Shown here in pieces: positions 43,404 to 55,451 of a DNA stretch of 64,000 nt; the first letter of the stretch is position 1, and each line of letters opens with the position of its first letter. The notes under the pieces were generated by a model. That model did no database searches. It saw nothing but the letters and a program-made list of their open reading frames with translations, and had not been told where the DNA came from. Location of the stretch: assembly GCA_963921195.1 (NCBI GenBank), contig OY992536.1, forward strand, positions 177,948,995 to 178,012,994, in the 5' to 3' direction. The translations under genes and the position numbers were made by a program. Source of the DNA: Pegoplata infirma. Its lineage: Eukaryota; Arthropoda; Insecta; Diptera; Anthomyiidae.

Positions 43404-44974
43404 TTAGTCGGGATCGTTTGAAGGGAGTACTGATTGTGGGTATTGAAATATAATTTGAAGTGTATAAACATTACATAATCCAACGAGTAGTGAATTGGAA
43501 AAAAAATCCGGGAAGTGGATGCTCAAAAACCATTGCATGATTGTATTAAAACTACGCCATTATATCGGTTTCGGAAGAACCCAAAGTAGGTTAAGTTTAG
43601 TTCCGCTTGAATAAGGAAAGAAGCAAATGGATGATCGAAATCTCATCTATTTTGACAGTCAGAACACGAAGGCTGCTCTTAAATTACGAGTGTCATGGGC
43701 AAGTATGTAGTTCGTTATTCGAATCATATAGATCCTAGTTCAACATGTAAAAATTTAAACAAGGGGGTCTTGAAAAATCTGTTAAAGGGCAAAACCATAC
43801 TATTTTTTATTTCTTATCGCAAACAAGTGTCCATTCAAACTACTGTAAAATATTTTACGCGCTCTACAAAAACTATGCCATAAAGGTTCTACCTAAATAC
43901 ATACAAACTAACTAATACATTTACCAAATTTGTACATTACCAATGTACTTGTACAAAACAAACTTTGTAGCATTTATGAAAACATTAACATGATCACTTG
44001 GAAATATTTGTAGCGATTTTTTGTAAAAATGTAGTATTTTTTTTGGTTGCATGTTCACATTTGACTTTACTTTTTTTAATGTAAGTGTATGTGTGTGTTA
44101 CAAATGAGTATGTTTATGCTGCACTGTGTATTGTTGTCTAAACACTAGCGGACAGACATTGCCATACCAAACATACGTACATACATATATGGCAACGTGT
44201 GCAAATAATCTGTTGCACCGAAGGTTGTTGCCATTTTTAGTGGCCACTAATAATAACAGCAGGTTACACGGTACTTTTAAGTTAAAACAGCAAAAAAAAA
44301 AATAAAAGGCAACAACAAAATTGTTTAAAAAAATATATCTAGAATTTGCCACTGGCATCATGTTTGTCTATGATATCTTTCAATCGAATATTTTTCGGTG
44401 TTCGGTGTTCATAGTGGCCAATGTATAGGACATGATGTGTTTTTTACGGTTGTTGTTTTTATGTTACAAACTTTATTGGTTGCAGATGGCGTTGTAATAA
44501 GCAGATAAATTTTATGATTTTTCATGTTTATTTTTGTTCTGACCATATGTTTGTTTTTTTGGGCATAAAATCACCAAAAACTACATACGTGTACAACAAA
44601 TACTGCTAAAAAAAAAACATGGCAATAATAATGATAATAATATTACTGCAGTTATTATTATTTTTATTTCAGTTTTATAGCTTTGACCGGCATACGATTT
44701 TTTTTGTTTAAAAACCTATTGCATAATTTTAAAATTATAAAAAAAAAAAATAAACAAACAATAAAATAAAGTTTAATCCACGTTATCTAGGTTGCAACAA
44801 CTTAAAGTGACAAGTTTGCAACAGAATTTTATGTAGCCGATGTTCGTTTTTCTTTCTGAGGAAAGCACAATAGAGAAAAACAAGATAGAGAGCTAAAACT
44901 TGTAAGAAATATGTGTTGCTATTATACCTGTCTGGGACTTTCTCATTATATATCGAATAATGTAAGGATCAGGA
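43404..44974. other. Intergenic DNA, one possible LINE scrap
   Basis: Near 43640-43710 the plus frame reads NLIYFDSQNTKAALKL, weakly like the SDSQAAL RNase H segment. The rest shows no gene; it has CATACGTACATACATA-type patches near 44170 and A/T runs. Confidence 0.4.
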
Positions 44975-45289
44975 ATGAAATTCTTCCCTACGACATCCTT
45001 GTTAGCTAATGATATTCTGTTGTCACCTCACTTTTCAGGGTGCAAAGTGACAGTGACAAAAACAGAAATTGTTGAAAAGCCTGTTGTAGTCACCACGGCC
45101 GGGGTGCACGGGTTGCAACTTGTAAACTCAAATAAATACAGTTACCACAACCGTAAATTATTCCAACCTCACCGGCCATTCGGTTGTTTCAATTACAATT
45201 CAGCTGTCACAGTCGTATTGCTGTTGTCATAACCATATTTAGGTTTTGACAACCACGTGACCGCTTGCGAAAACCTCAAAATAAGGTTG
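44975..45289. other. Anonymous, less AT-rich segment
   Basis: Contains GTTGCAACTTG, GTCACAGTCGTATTGCTGTT and repeated ACCTCAAAATAAGGTTG / ACCTCAAAATGAGGTTG (45272-45315), which are short palindromes. The 85-residue plus frame (44975-45232) has no recognisable family. Confidence 0.4.
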
Positions 45290-46190
45290 AAATTAAACCT
45301 CAAAATGAGGTTGGAATATTCGCAGAGCAGTTACCATGGTAATATCGCAGAACAATGATGCGCAACCCACGTTCCGGTGATTTTCCAATGAATTAATAGT
45401 GAGCTTTATGGCACTTCTTTGCAAAAGGTCCAAAAATCTTAAAATATACTTTGAAGCCCCCGCCCAGATGTGGGAGCTGTACTCCAAATTCGGTCGGATA
45501 TATGTAGGTGGTATAAATAGTAAGAAAATCAGACGAACTGAAGAAATTCTTTCGCCGTTTTAAAAATCAGAGGTATTTGAATGCTTCTTTCGACATTTTG
45601 AAAACATGTTGGTTCCAGCGAACATCACATTGTATTTTCATGCCCAAAACATCAAGAGTGTGTGATTCCTCAATAGTTATACCGCCCATGGATACAGATG
45701 ACGTTGATTCCACAGGTTACCTGTAGGTCAACATTAGGTCCTGCTAGCATTTATATCGATCATATTCGCCAGACCCCACACAAAGACCACACGATAAAAT
45801 GTGTCGTTCATATTCTGTCTCATGTCTTGATCAAAGAAAATTAATAACAAAAGTTGCTTGTATCTACATAAGAGTATATAGGATTAAAGGTTTGACTTGA
45901 AGGTCGTTAATAAAAATGAGTTTAGCTAGAACTCTTTGGATGAAACCCCATCTATAACAACACGTATAGTGCGGTTCCCGAGAAAGCTCTACATAAATCG
46001 AGAGAAAGCATCACCGACACCAAATACAAAAAGTTTTAAAACAAGTGCATCGTGCCACATACGACCAAATATCTTGAAAATATCCAGAGCAACCACTTTA
46101 CTCTCACCAAATGATTGGTAAGGAAATATAACATGTCTTCCGTAGAACGACTTCTACTTAAGCTATAAATATTCGATTAGTAATGCTTTT
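45290..46190 (-). pseudogene. LINE family C reverse transcriptase relic, inverted copy
   Basis: The minus strand gives ESKVVALDIFKIFGRMWHDA and FLGNRTIRVVIDGVSS (46150-45935). Then come FNPIYSYVDTSNFCY (catalytic FADD replaced by YVDT), LDVLGMKIQCDVRWNQHVF, MEYSSHIWAGASKYILRF and NHRNVGCASLF. The order and wording match the plus copy at 10246-11975. Both motif A (Phe-Gly in place of Phe-Asp) and the catalytic aspartates are lost. Confidence 0.8.
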
Positions 46191-46244
46191 TCGAAGAATC
46201 TTAAAAGAATCTTCTTGACCAGTCTGGTCCATTGTTATATATCA

Positions 46245-46915
46245 TCATCCCAAACCGGGGACGAAGGGCTACACTTTGCCGAAAAGTTTTACACCAATCA
46301 GCTTGTCATCTTTCGTACCGAAAAGTTTTGGCATTGGTCGAAAGTCTCCTAAATAATAAGTAACACCAATACCAAAACTGTAGATCTTGTGACTCGGCAC
46401 TTCATGATCTTGTTTTCAAGATTGAGATGTGCTTTCATTAACAAACCTACACGTTGCGCGTGTTTGTGGACATTGGAGAGCTTTTGATAATGTTACCTTT
46501 GCTAAAAGCGTAGTATGGAATCAGATCTTGTCAAATGGATTTACTTTATGCCTTAATTTCCGAAATGTTTCTTGCAATGTCTGCAATAAAATGCAAACTG
46601 TTATACACTTGAAGGAGAACTGGTGCAACAGGCATGGGCTATCCGCAAATCCTGCTATGACCGAAGGACCAAAAGCCGGAAAGCTTTTGTGAAGACGTGG
46701 GTTTTAAGACCTGCAGGAGGGGTACACTGGTACACTGTACTGTCTGGTGGCCGAGAACGATAGTAAAATGCACTCAGGCTCAGCGGAACGGATTGAGAGA
46801 ACGGCTTGCTTAGAGACTTTAATGTCAATTGTTTAGTGGGCCTTCGGAACTTTGAATTTTGTATATCAGAGGGGAGTAGGGGAACGATTTTAAGGAAATC
46901 ACAATGGGCCTTATT
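46245..46915 (+). pseudogene. Internally deleted LINE (family A-like)
   Basis: PKPGTKGYTLPKSFTPISLS starts the RT, followed by WRAFDNVTFAK (46470-46515). The sequence then jumps to thumb-like WVLRPAGGVHWYT, DSKMHSGSAERIERTACLET and finally to a 3'-tail-like TCACAATGGGCCTTATTC. Large internal deletions have joined distant parts of ORF2. Confidence 0.7.
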
Positions 46916-47230
46916 CAAATCTATTACAAATTGAATGATGATATTTTTATTTCATTCCCTTTGTATTTTCAAAAATGCTTGTGTGCATTTTAAGAATCTT
47001 CGTGTGTAAACGATCGGCTGCTGTTTTGTCGACGTCTCATCTGCTGCTTCCCACACAAGCATTAATATTTGTATGTGTGTTGCGCTTCACTGTTTTAATT
47101 TGAATGATAAGAAAATTTCATCTTTCAATTTGTAGTAGATTGATTTGGATAAAATATTTAAAAAAGATGAACTAAAAATTATAGAATTTAAAAAAGATGA
47201 ACCAAAGAAGAAAAATACATTCATAGATTT
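46916..47230. other. Intergenic, nothing recognised
   Basis: Somewhat less AT-rich around 47000-47090 but no supported feature. Confidence 0.4.
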
Positions 47231-47848
47231 AACAAGTAAAAAAGTTAAATTCGGCCTTCCCGAATGTAGTGATACCCTCCACAATTTCAAAAAGATTATT
47301 GAAAAAAACTTTATTTAAAAGGAAATTACTTTAAAAAAAAAAAATTTTGAAAAAAAAAATTCCGCAAAAAAAAAAATTTTGGTAAAAAAAAAAAATCAGC
47401 GATTTTTTTCTTTTTTTGTCAAAAAATATGTTCGTACTTGTTTAAATACCATTTGGTGTTCAATTACGTTCACATATGTCAACCAGCAGCCGAATTAAAG
47501 CATTTTGTATTTTTAGGTTATGTTGAATGTACTAAAATTTTGGAGGTGTCCTAACATTTTCGTTCATAACTTTTGAACCGCTGAACCGATATCGCTCAAA
47601 TGCAATACCAAACTTTTCGGGAGAATTTCCAATAAATATGTAAAGTTTCAGTCACCTCCGTGAAATATGTTGGCCGTGATCACCATTTTCACAGACAGAC
47701 AGACGGACATCGCTAGAATGTCTTAAAATCGATCGGTGATCTTGAATATATATACTTTATGGGGTCCCAGACCGATATTTCGATGAGTTACAAACGGAAT
47801 GACAAACTTATATATACCCTCTATCACTAACAATAAGTGGAGGGTACA
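47231..47848 (-). repeat. mini-me/DINE-1-like repeat, type A, full length, inverted
   Basis: Begins AACAAGTAAAAAAGTTAAAT with hairpin TTCGGCCTTCCCGAA. It passes AAATACCATTTGGTGTTCAA, GAACCGCTGAACCGATATCG, CAGACAGACAGACGGACATC, ATATATATACTTTATGGGGT and ends ACAATAAGTGGAGGGTA. Same structure as 14712-15276, opposite strand. Confidence 0.85.
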
Positions 47849-48680
47849 AAAAGTTCACCCAAAAAAAGTTAGACAGTTTTCTGTCCCTCCTAAAATTGTA
47901 AAATAAAATGGACTTAGCATATTTGCTGACTAAGCTACCGATATTAAAAGACGAATTAGTATTTTTTTTTGGTTATAAACATCTGCATAATGAGTTTTTT
48001 AAGCTGATCAATGAGTGGTAGGGTATAGTAGGGCATAAGTCCTAACCTAACCTAAAACTTAACAAAAATTGTGCCACAAAATCACCATAATACTTTCGGC
48101 TTTAAATTTTCTTGTTCCTTTTTTTGTTTCTTGTTAAGACCTTCTATTTAAAAGCTGTAAAATATATTATGTAATAAACATTACATTCACATTATTATCT
48201 CTAATATAAAGTAGCAGTGGTAGCAGTAAACTCTCTCTCTGGAAATTTTATTATAATGTTCTTAAATTTTTTTTTGCCCATAACACACATAATACTATTA
48301 AACGCTAAAATAAGCGAAAATTTACTATAAAGTTGTCCTGTGGTAAGCAATAAAATGTGTTTGGTATTTATAAAACTATACACAACGAAAGCTACAATAT
48401 TTTCTTGTGAATATTTTTTTGTTGTTCTTACCCCTATTTAAAATGAAAAATTATCGCTATCATAATTGCTACTAAAACTACATTTTAATACTTAATCGTA
48501 TTTAATACATAAAACTATACAACAGTATTTTTACTACACTGCTGCACTATGCTAAAATCAGGATTGTCATGTTAGCTTCTTGGGTGCTAGATTTAGCACC
48601 TTATTAAAATTTAGACAAGGGTGCTAATAGCACAATTTTCGTACTCATTATCTAGCCTTTTTTATTTTTGTAATAATGCT
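47849..48680. other. AT-rich intergenic DNA
   Basis: Includes CCTAACCTAACCTAA at 48041-48055, similar to the tail of LINE A, and otherwise no defined feature. Confidence 0.45.
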
Positions 48681-48683
48681 TTA

Positions 48684-48886
48684 AGGGTACTTTCCACTAT
48701 CACACTTTTCCATTATACACATCAAAATTTACCAACTTCCTAAAGATTTTTGGATTCTTTTTTGATTGAAACCTAGTCGTATCAAATAAGTGAACAATTT
48801 CTGGCCAATTTTTTTAAAACAATATTTTGCTAACATGGTGAAATTACGCTTGTATAATGGAAATGTGTGATAGTGAAAAGTACCCT
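48684..48886. mobile_element. 203-bp MITE, TTA-flanked
   Basis: AGGGTACTTTCCACTATCAC and the inverse AGGGTACTTTTCACTATCAC form the ends, continuing through TTTCCATTATACA. TTA lies directly outside each (48681-48683, 48887-48889). Harbinger-type size and duplication; no coding. Confidence 0.75.
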
Positions 48887-49374
48887 TTAATAAATTGGGG
48901 CTGTAGGCAAAATCGCCCAAAGAAAAATCGCCCAAAAAATTTTATGAAAAATCGCCCAAATGCAAAATCGCCCAAAAAATATGAAAAATGACCCAAAAAG
49001 AAAAATACGAAACTTCGCCCAAAATTAACGAAAAAAAGCCCAAAAAAGAAATGAAAAATGGCCCAAAATAAAAAAAGATTTTTTCTAACACATTTTTTTC
49101 AAAACACATACTACACAGAAAAAGCTTTCTTTTGTGAAGAGGGTGGGTCTAAAGCATGGAGTTTGTAATCCCTAAGCCCGGCAGAAGGCCGGCTACGCAG
49201 AAGAACTTTAAGACAAAGACAAAAACTTTTAAGATAAGACCAAAGGTTACGTGGTTATAATTATTTTTATAGATCGTTGTTATGAGAATACAGCCCGTAA
49301 AATGCATATGCAATCGATGTAAAAGTTTTAAGTGTGAAACTTAAATTTTAACGAAATAAAAAAATTGGAATCAG

Positions 49375-49490
49375 CTCCGATGAAAGCGCCGCAGGCGAAA
49401 AATTTTACCAACAAATTTTAACAAAAAATCGCGCGATTTTTTGTTAAAATTTGTTGGTAAAATTTTTCGCTTGCGGCGTTTTCATCGGAG
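49375..49490. repeat. 116-bp hairpin without loop
   Basis: Two 58-base arms with only two mismatches meet at ATCGCGCGAT (centre 49432/49433). The outer sequence is CTCCGATGAAAGCGCCGCAG and the inverse CTGCGGCG-type end ATCGGAG. Such loopless palindromes are normally unstable in genomes. Confidence 0.9.
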
Positions 49491-49544
49491 TTGCATACTG
49501 TTTTTAAATTCATTACTTTTGATTTTCTATTGCGCTGCGATAGA

Positions 49545-49609
49545 TTAATATATAGCGTGGTAATCTGCATGTAAGAGCAGGGGTTTTGGGTTCGATTCCC
49601 ACCAGAGCA
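49545..49609 (+). ncRNA. tRNA-like sequence inside the Mutator-like element
   Basis: TAGCGTGGTAATCTGC (A-box-like), then an anticodon-arm-like CTGC...GCAG and a consensus B box in GGGTTCGATTCCCACC. The acceptor stem is not complementary (the 5' side lacks the partner of CAGAGCA), so it is a tRNA-derived relic or SINE head, not a working gene. Confidence 0.4.
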
Positions 49610-50025
49610 TTTGTATATTAGCAACAACGGAACGGTTTTGCTTCAGCTTATTCTTGGTTAGTTAAATATATAATTTATAAAAAAAACACGATATGCGTTT
49701 ACTGTTTCTAAAAATAATAATATACTGATTTATTGTGACATACATATTTTAGTTTTGACATTTTAAGATTTTGTCAAAAAATAAAAGCAAAATAAAATTG
49801 GGCAATTTTTCATATATAATTTTTGGGTAATTTTTCGTAATGAAAAATCACCCAATTTTTAATTTCGAAATTTTGCCCAAAAACTATGAAAATTTGGCCA
49901 AAAATGTTGGGTAACTTTTCATATGAAATATGACCCAAAATTGTATGAAAAATTTTTGGGCGAATTTTCGTTTTCTTTTTTGGGCCATTTTTCTTTGGGC
50001 GATTTTGCCTACAGCCATAAATTGG

Positions 50026-50453
50026 TACCAAATAAAATGGTACTTATTTAAAAAGATTTTTGAAAAAACATGTATTTTAAATTTAAGTTCATTTTTCGGA
50101 ACATAGATACACTAAGGCTGCGTTTTTGGAAAGTTCGATTGTAAGGAGTTAAAAAAGTATACACTCAAAGTAATCACTCTGTCAAATTACAGAGATAATC
50201 TGCTGCGCCAGCAGAATATACCATAGATTTCCAACCAGCAAGATTTTTTGTTATTTTACGAAGAAAACTCTTTAAAATGATTTCGATAAAAAAATGTAAA
50301 TTAACAGAATTCTCTGTAAAATGTTGAAAAAAAACGACCAGAATTTTACCAAAAAAAAAATAAATTTACAAAGTTTTAGTTAAATGCATTTTTAGTCCAT
50401 TTTAGCTTTATTTAAATCTATTTTACGAGTGAAACTTATCTGCTTCAAAAACA
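50026..50453. other. Anonymous DNA between elements
   Basis: AT-rich with AAAATTTACA-like words. No boundary supported. Confidence 0.4.
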
Positions 50454-50457
50454 TTAA

Positions 50458-50589
50458 TGCCCTGATTCAGAATGTCGTACAAAGTGAGTGACAAGATATT
50501 TTAAACGTAAAACAAAAACAAATTTAAGTTTTTTGTTTTACGTACAAATTTTGTAGTCACTCACTTCGACCGAGAAAGCGAATCGCACA
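50458..50589. mobile_element. 132-bp piggyBac-like MITE, TTAA-flanked, copy 2
   Basis: TTAA at 50454-50457 and 50590-50593 bounds TGCCCTGATTC ... GAATCGCACA. The inside is a hairpin of CAAAGTGAGTGAC and GTAAAACAAAAACAAATTTA arms. It matches copy 1 (2835-2972). TTAA is the piggyBac target. Confidence 0.7.
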
Positions 50590-50647
50590 TTAAGAATCTG
50601 ACAAGTCATCAAAATTAGTCTTTGCGTATTACGTTTGTTTTTAATTA

Positions 50648-51488
50648 CACAGGCCAACACAATTTGAAAAAGGTCGAAACCCCGGCACTATAATATACTT
50701 TCTATGGGTTTGAGCTGCGCTCAGTCTGAATCTGTACTCAGAATTTCTCCATCACATCAGGTTTTCGAGATATCTTAGCTTAAAGTTTGAAAAAACCCTG
50801 TTTTTCGCCATATTCGAGAGGTCATAACTGCGCGAGTTCGCCTTTATTTATGAATCCTGATATGTAGTCTGAAAGTCCTACTTCATACCTTTAAAATAAA
50901 TGTTTAACCTCTGTTATATCTTGTTGTTCTCTGAGATATCTTAACACGAAGTTTAAAAAATTTTAATTTACGTATATCGCTATATTCACGGTATTTTTCC
51001 TGTGAATGCAAATCTGCTACATTTTGCCTTTATTTTACGACGAACTTATAAAATTCTTAAATTTCTAATTAAAAAAACAAAAAAAAAATGATATTTGCTT
51101 GTCTATTTGCTGAGATAACGCCTGTTGAAATTTATATGATGTGTTTAATGAATACATACCACTCTCAGCCGCATTCAGAGTCACGAAACGAGAACAAACT
51201 TCAGGTTAAGATATCTCAGAGATGAAACAAGATATTATAAAGGTTAAACATTAATTTTAAAGGTAATGTGTAGGACTTTTAGACTACATACAAGGTTTTA
51301 TAAACAAAGGTGAATTTTCGCAGTTATAACGTCTCGAATATGGCGAAAAACATTTTTTTTCAACTACAAGCTAAGATATCTCGAAAACCTGATGTGATGG
51401 CAAATTCTGAGACCAGATTCGGATTCAGTGCAACTCACTCTTAGAAAAGTTACCTCTGGTTTATGGGTTAAAAATTTGTTGGCCTGTG
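50648..51488. mobile_element. 841-bp foldback MITE, TTA-flanked
   Basis: CACAGGCCAACA ends are inverted and flanked by direct TTA (50645-50647, 51489-51491). Arms of about 300 bp pair imperfectly, for example GAAAACCTGATGTGATGG against CCATCACATCAGGTTTTC. The centre lies near 51070. PIF/Harbinger-like by its duplication. Confidence 0.8.
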
Positions 51489-51491
51489 TTA

Positions 51492-52136
51492 TTAAAGCTC
51501 ACATATATTGAGTGGCGCATTTAAGCGGTACATGATCACCGAGGTTTTTATAAATTAATAAAAGACGATTTGAGCAGGGGTTATTTAAATGTGAAAATTG
51601 TGTTTCCTATTAGTACTCTCATACATAAACTTAGAGAAAAAACTAAAATTGAAATGTGCTTGATTACATGCATTCCCCACTTTAAAGGTGCGCACACGAA
51701 TTGTTATATTTTAATTTCTTGTTTAAATTCACTTTTTAAGTGGCAACTATAAGAATTCTTATTAATTTTCTTCGACTGTAATGTGCAAGAAGCATGGATT
51801 AGTTATAATTTTACACTAAATAAAGACAAATGTCATCATTTAAATGCGCCCGCTTAAATGTATCGCACGCGAGTGTTTAAATTTGTAGAAATTATTTATG
51901 AAATCGCTAGATGTTCTCACGGTTTTCATAAAAAATCTAACTTTCAGTGCCAAATTAGAGCGGGTCATTCTAATATACACTTTTATAAAATTAAAGGAAA
52001 TTCGTTTCAGAATGCCCGCTTTAATGCTTCCAAATGTTAAGAATCTTAAACATTCTAAAGAAGGTAAATTTTTTTGGAAATCTGATTTCAACCATCGAAA
52101 CACAACGTTCTGAAAAAAAACTTGGGAATAATGAAA
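51492..52136. other. Intergenic, short inverted motif
   Basis: CATTTAAGCGG near 51517 and its inverse near 51852 may mark a small element. A 130-residue minus frame (51840-52232) runs across unrelated DNA and the next repeat and is not a gene. Confidence 0.4.
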
Positions 52137-52645
52137 AAAAGTCGTTAAACACGAACTGGACAATATACGTTTGAAACTAGAGACTAAATGTAGTAAAACT
52201 GCATTTAAAGTTTTTCGTGATCCTGTTTCCATTTTTATTAAATTTTATAAAATATTTGTTTAATATTTGTACTTATCCTAGGAAGCCACTACCAATAGCA
52301 AATGAAAGAGGAGGATCTTCCCTAATTTTCCTTTTTTTATTATTTTTACATATCAGGGAAAACGAGGTAAGCTACGTCCTTACAAAAATTTCTCCTTCAA
52401 TATCATTAAAAATGTTCAACAAAATATTTTATTCACATGCTTTTATCCTGATATGGCAAAATAAAAAAATTAGGGGAGATATTCAGAAATATTTTACAAA
52501 TTGTATCCTTTAAAACTTCGAAGTCATTTAAAAAGGAAACAGGATCACGAAATCAAAAACTGTAAATGCAGTTTTACTCCATTTGATCTCTACTTTCAGA
52601 CGTATCCGGTTCATGCTTAATATTGGCTGTCGGACGGTGTTATAT
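52137..52645 (+). repeat. Dispersed inverted-repeat element E, copy 2
   Basis: Same order as 21035-21615: TTGAAACTAGAGACTAAATG, AAACTGCATTTAAAGTTTTT, CTTATCCTAGGAAGCCACTA, CATATCAGGGAAAACGAGGT, then GAAACAGGATCACGAAATC and TGATCTCTACTTTCAGACGT. Left and right ends are inverted repeats. Confidence 0.7.
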
Positions 52646-53929
52646 AAGCACGCAATTATTTCTGATTTGGCACCTTAGAAACCTCTATTTATGGCAACAC
52701 TGGCGAAAATATAACTTGGCTAAATCTATCACAAGTAAGAGTGCTATTTTTGGTCTGTGAAGAATTTTTAAATATCCTTCAAAATGTTTAAAAAAAACAA
52801 TTTGTACTTTTTTTCATAATATAACAAAAATTTAGACTAGACCCGAAAAATCACTGTCAAAAAATCCACAATTATTTTCAAATCAATTGATTGACTTGCA
52901 AATGATAGAACATCTCAAATATAGTATTTCAAATCGTTTCAAACAAAATAGCAAACGTATATTATCCCTCTATCATATAGTAGAGCTCATAAAAATTGTA
53001 TTTTGTTTAAAACATAAAAAAATTTATAAAATTCTTAAAAAAAAATGTCCAAAAAAAGAAATAGCCATTTTTGTTGTATGGTATATACAAAAAAAGTGTA
53101 TGAACTAAGAGCATTATAAAGTATTTTTGTGCCCTTATAATACACTTTGAAATGTACTTCCGCCATTTGATAACCCAACAACAAAGAAATGAAAACAAAA
53201 ACAATATAAAGTATCCGCACTTGTAAATGTATCATCATAAATACTAACACTAGTACAAATCATTTCCGTTATCCAACTGTAACAGTTTTTCATTCCCCGT
53301 TTTTTTAGTTTTTGCTCCTTTTTTAACAAAAAAAAAAGATACAGCAGTTTATCCAAACACAATGCAGTTTGGGTTTATAAAAACAAAAATTTAATATTTT
53401 TTGTAGTAAAAAAAACGCATTTTTTACTTAGCCCCAGCTTGTTTACTGCATACAACAAAAAAAAACAACAAAAAAGTACACGAAAAAGTTAAGCGTACTT
53501 GTTTTATTTATTTAATAATTTTGGCGCGTGCTTTAAATTTAGTTGGTTTAAGTTCTTTTCAACATACAACTTTGTCTTTTGTCTAATATTTAGTTTACTT
53601 TAGGGTCTCTGAATCTCCCAAAAGTAAAACAAGTTGTTGTTAAATCTGTTATGTTTTCGTGAAAGAGACAGTGTTGTCAATATTTTGTTTTACTTAAAGT
53701 GAAAGTGTATAAAGCAAGAAACTTGATAATTTTTAATGGTTCACAGCAAAGAAGTGCTTAAAAAATAAAAAATAAATCGTATGAAAGATATTTCTCTACT
53801 CCAAATGATGGAGAAATTCAGTTGCTAAGCACAACATTCTTTCTCAGTTTTTTGATGGAAAAATAATTGAGCGATATTGGTTCATCACTCAATAGATTAA
53901 TAAAAATTGGAAATTTTTTGTTAAAATTT
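52646..53929. other. AT-rich intergenic DNA
   Basis: A/T homopolymers and AAAACAACAAAAAA patches; no gene recognised in either strand. Confidence 0.5.
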
Positions 53930-54200
53930 GAATCAAACCTGATTGTTTTTGGACCATTGCTGGACTTAGTTACCATATAAAAATCCCGCCGATATTCAAT
54001 TAAAGCAGTCTATTGACAACAATAATATGCTTACTCCACTAAAATTTGGTTTGTATGTGTTTTACATTAATTAAAGATCTAACAAGAGATATATCCAGTC
54101 AGATACATGTTTGTATTTGGCACCCAATTTCCGTAAACCACTGGTGTAGGGTGACTAGAATTTTTTTTAATTGTTTCTAATAATTAACGTTTTATTACAC
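53930..54200 (+). repeat. Dispersed repeat D, uninterrupted copy
   Basis: CAAACCTGATTGTTTTTGGA, CATATAAAAATCCCGCCGAT, CTATTGACAACAATAATATG, GATCTAACAAGAGATATATC and CCACTGGTGTAGGGTGACTA occur in the same order as in the interrupted copy at 54370-57450. Downstream hairpin sequence suggests a mini-me/Helentron relative. Confidence 0.75.
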
Positions 54201-54774
54201 TGTGCAACACGATTTTTAAAAAAAATCGAATGCAGTCGATATTTGTAAATCGAATGAATCTAAACTGAATTCATTCAATTCCCTAAAATGTGATTGGGAA
54301 ATGTAAACACTAAATTTTCATTCAGAATGCCAAATCGAATTAAGGAATGAAATCCTTCGAAGCTCTGGGTACAGGGTTTAATGACATTGTTCTGATGTCT
54401 GTTACTACCCGAAATATTGGTCCTAGACCCGTCTTCAAGTACACCGTCTTTAAGTAATTTTCCGTCAGTCTGTCCGTCCGCTCAAGTAAACGTCGCACGC
54501 ACAGAAAACAAATTTCTTAATTTCCAACTGAAATTCAGTTGTTGCAACAAAAATTCAGTTGATGAATTTGTATTAAGGTTGTAACAACTGAATATCGGTA
54601 GTTACAACTACATTTTGTTGATACAACTGACTTTTAATAGAAACAACTGAAAAATTCATTTTCCACAGCGAAATGCATTTAAAATGTATTGTTAAAATTT
54701 TATTTGTAGCTAGTTAAATGTTTACTTTGGTAACCTTATCAAATCTGATTGTAATTGCACCATTTTTGGACTTA

Positions 54775-55309
54775 CAAGGGAAGTCTCCCTAGTGTCACCC
54801 GCGGATCTTTATGGAATTGGTTTTATTTTGTAGATCAGAAAATATAAAGGGACACGTATTTTTTTTTAGCGGCCCAAACTCATATTCAGGGGGTAAAAAA
54901 GAGGGGGGAAGACAAGGCCATTTTTCAGGTTTTTCGTTTATCTCCTACATCATGCAAAGAAACCTAGTCATGTTAAATACCAAATGTGCTAAGAACGTGT
55001 CCAAACATGGCAAACTTTTCATCATATTGAGTAAAATACCAAAATTTTAGGACATTTTTGTTAATAAGTCGAAAAATATTAACTCCTTTGGCCCGTTGTT
55101 AGCACCACGAGATAGGTATTTTTAATACCTTTAATCTGATACCACACATGCCAATATTAATTTTGTTTAAATAGACGTAAATCGTAAAAAACTGAAAGAG
55201 GTCAAATTCCCCCCATACAGATCGACCACCCTTAAAATGAGTTTGGGCCGCTAAAAAAAAATACGTGTCGAATTAATTTTCGTTCTTGACGCCAGGGAGA
55301 CTGCCCTTG
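54775..55309. mobile_element. TTA-flanked foldback MITE (PIF/Harbinger-like), copy 2
   Basis: Inverted relative of 18516-19116, with ends CAAGGGAAGTCTCCCTAGTG and the inverse of CAAGGGCAGTCTCCCTGGCG, and TTA on both sides (54772-54774, 55310-55312). It lacks about 45 bp next to the right end relative to copy 1. The paralogue at ~53965 shows the empty site (GGACTTAGTTACC). Confidence 0.85.
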
Positions 55310-55451
55310 TTAGTGCGCTCCCCGTATAAAAATGCCGCCCTATATTCAGTTAAATCGGTTTATTGGCAACAAAAAGATGCGTATATCACTTAAATGTTGT
55401 TTCTGTGTGTTTTTGTACTTATTTAAAATCTAACAAGATGTAGATCATATC

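Larger units (their letters stand above)
48899..50016. mobile_element. Mutator-like non-autonomous element, exact 9-bp duplication
   Basis: Terminal repeats are perfect for 30 bp (GGCTGTAGGCAAAATCGCCC, then AAAGAAAAAT). ATAAATTGG is duplicated exactly at 48890-48898 and 50017-50025. A 9-bp duplication with GG.../...CC ends suits the Mutator/MULE superfamily. Subterminal zones are tandem AAAAATCGCCCA-like words in inverted orientation. The core holds a 116-bp perfect-type hairpin (49375-49490) and a tRNA-like segment (49545-49609). No transposase. Confidence 0.8.

Noticed and set aside
31556..46915. LTR retrotransposon or endogenous retrovirus
   Set aside because: All reverse transcriptase motifs are of non-LTR type, RNase H is followed by a zinc tail, and no long terminal repeats, protease or integrase were seen.
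48041..48055. CCTAACCTAACCTAA as telomere or interstitial telomeric repeat
   Set aside because: Flies lack this telomere repeat type, only about three units occur, and similar words close LINE A copies (35780).
51840..52232. 130-residue minus-strand open frame
   Set aside because: It crosses the boundary between anonymous DNA and dispersed repeat E, so it cannot be one evolved protein.
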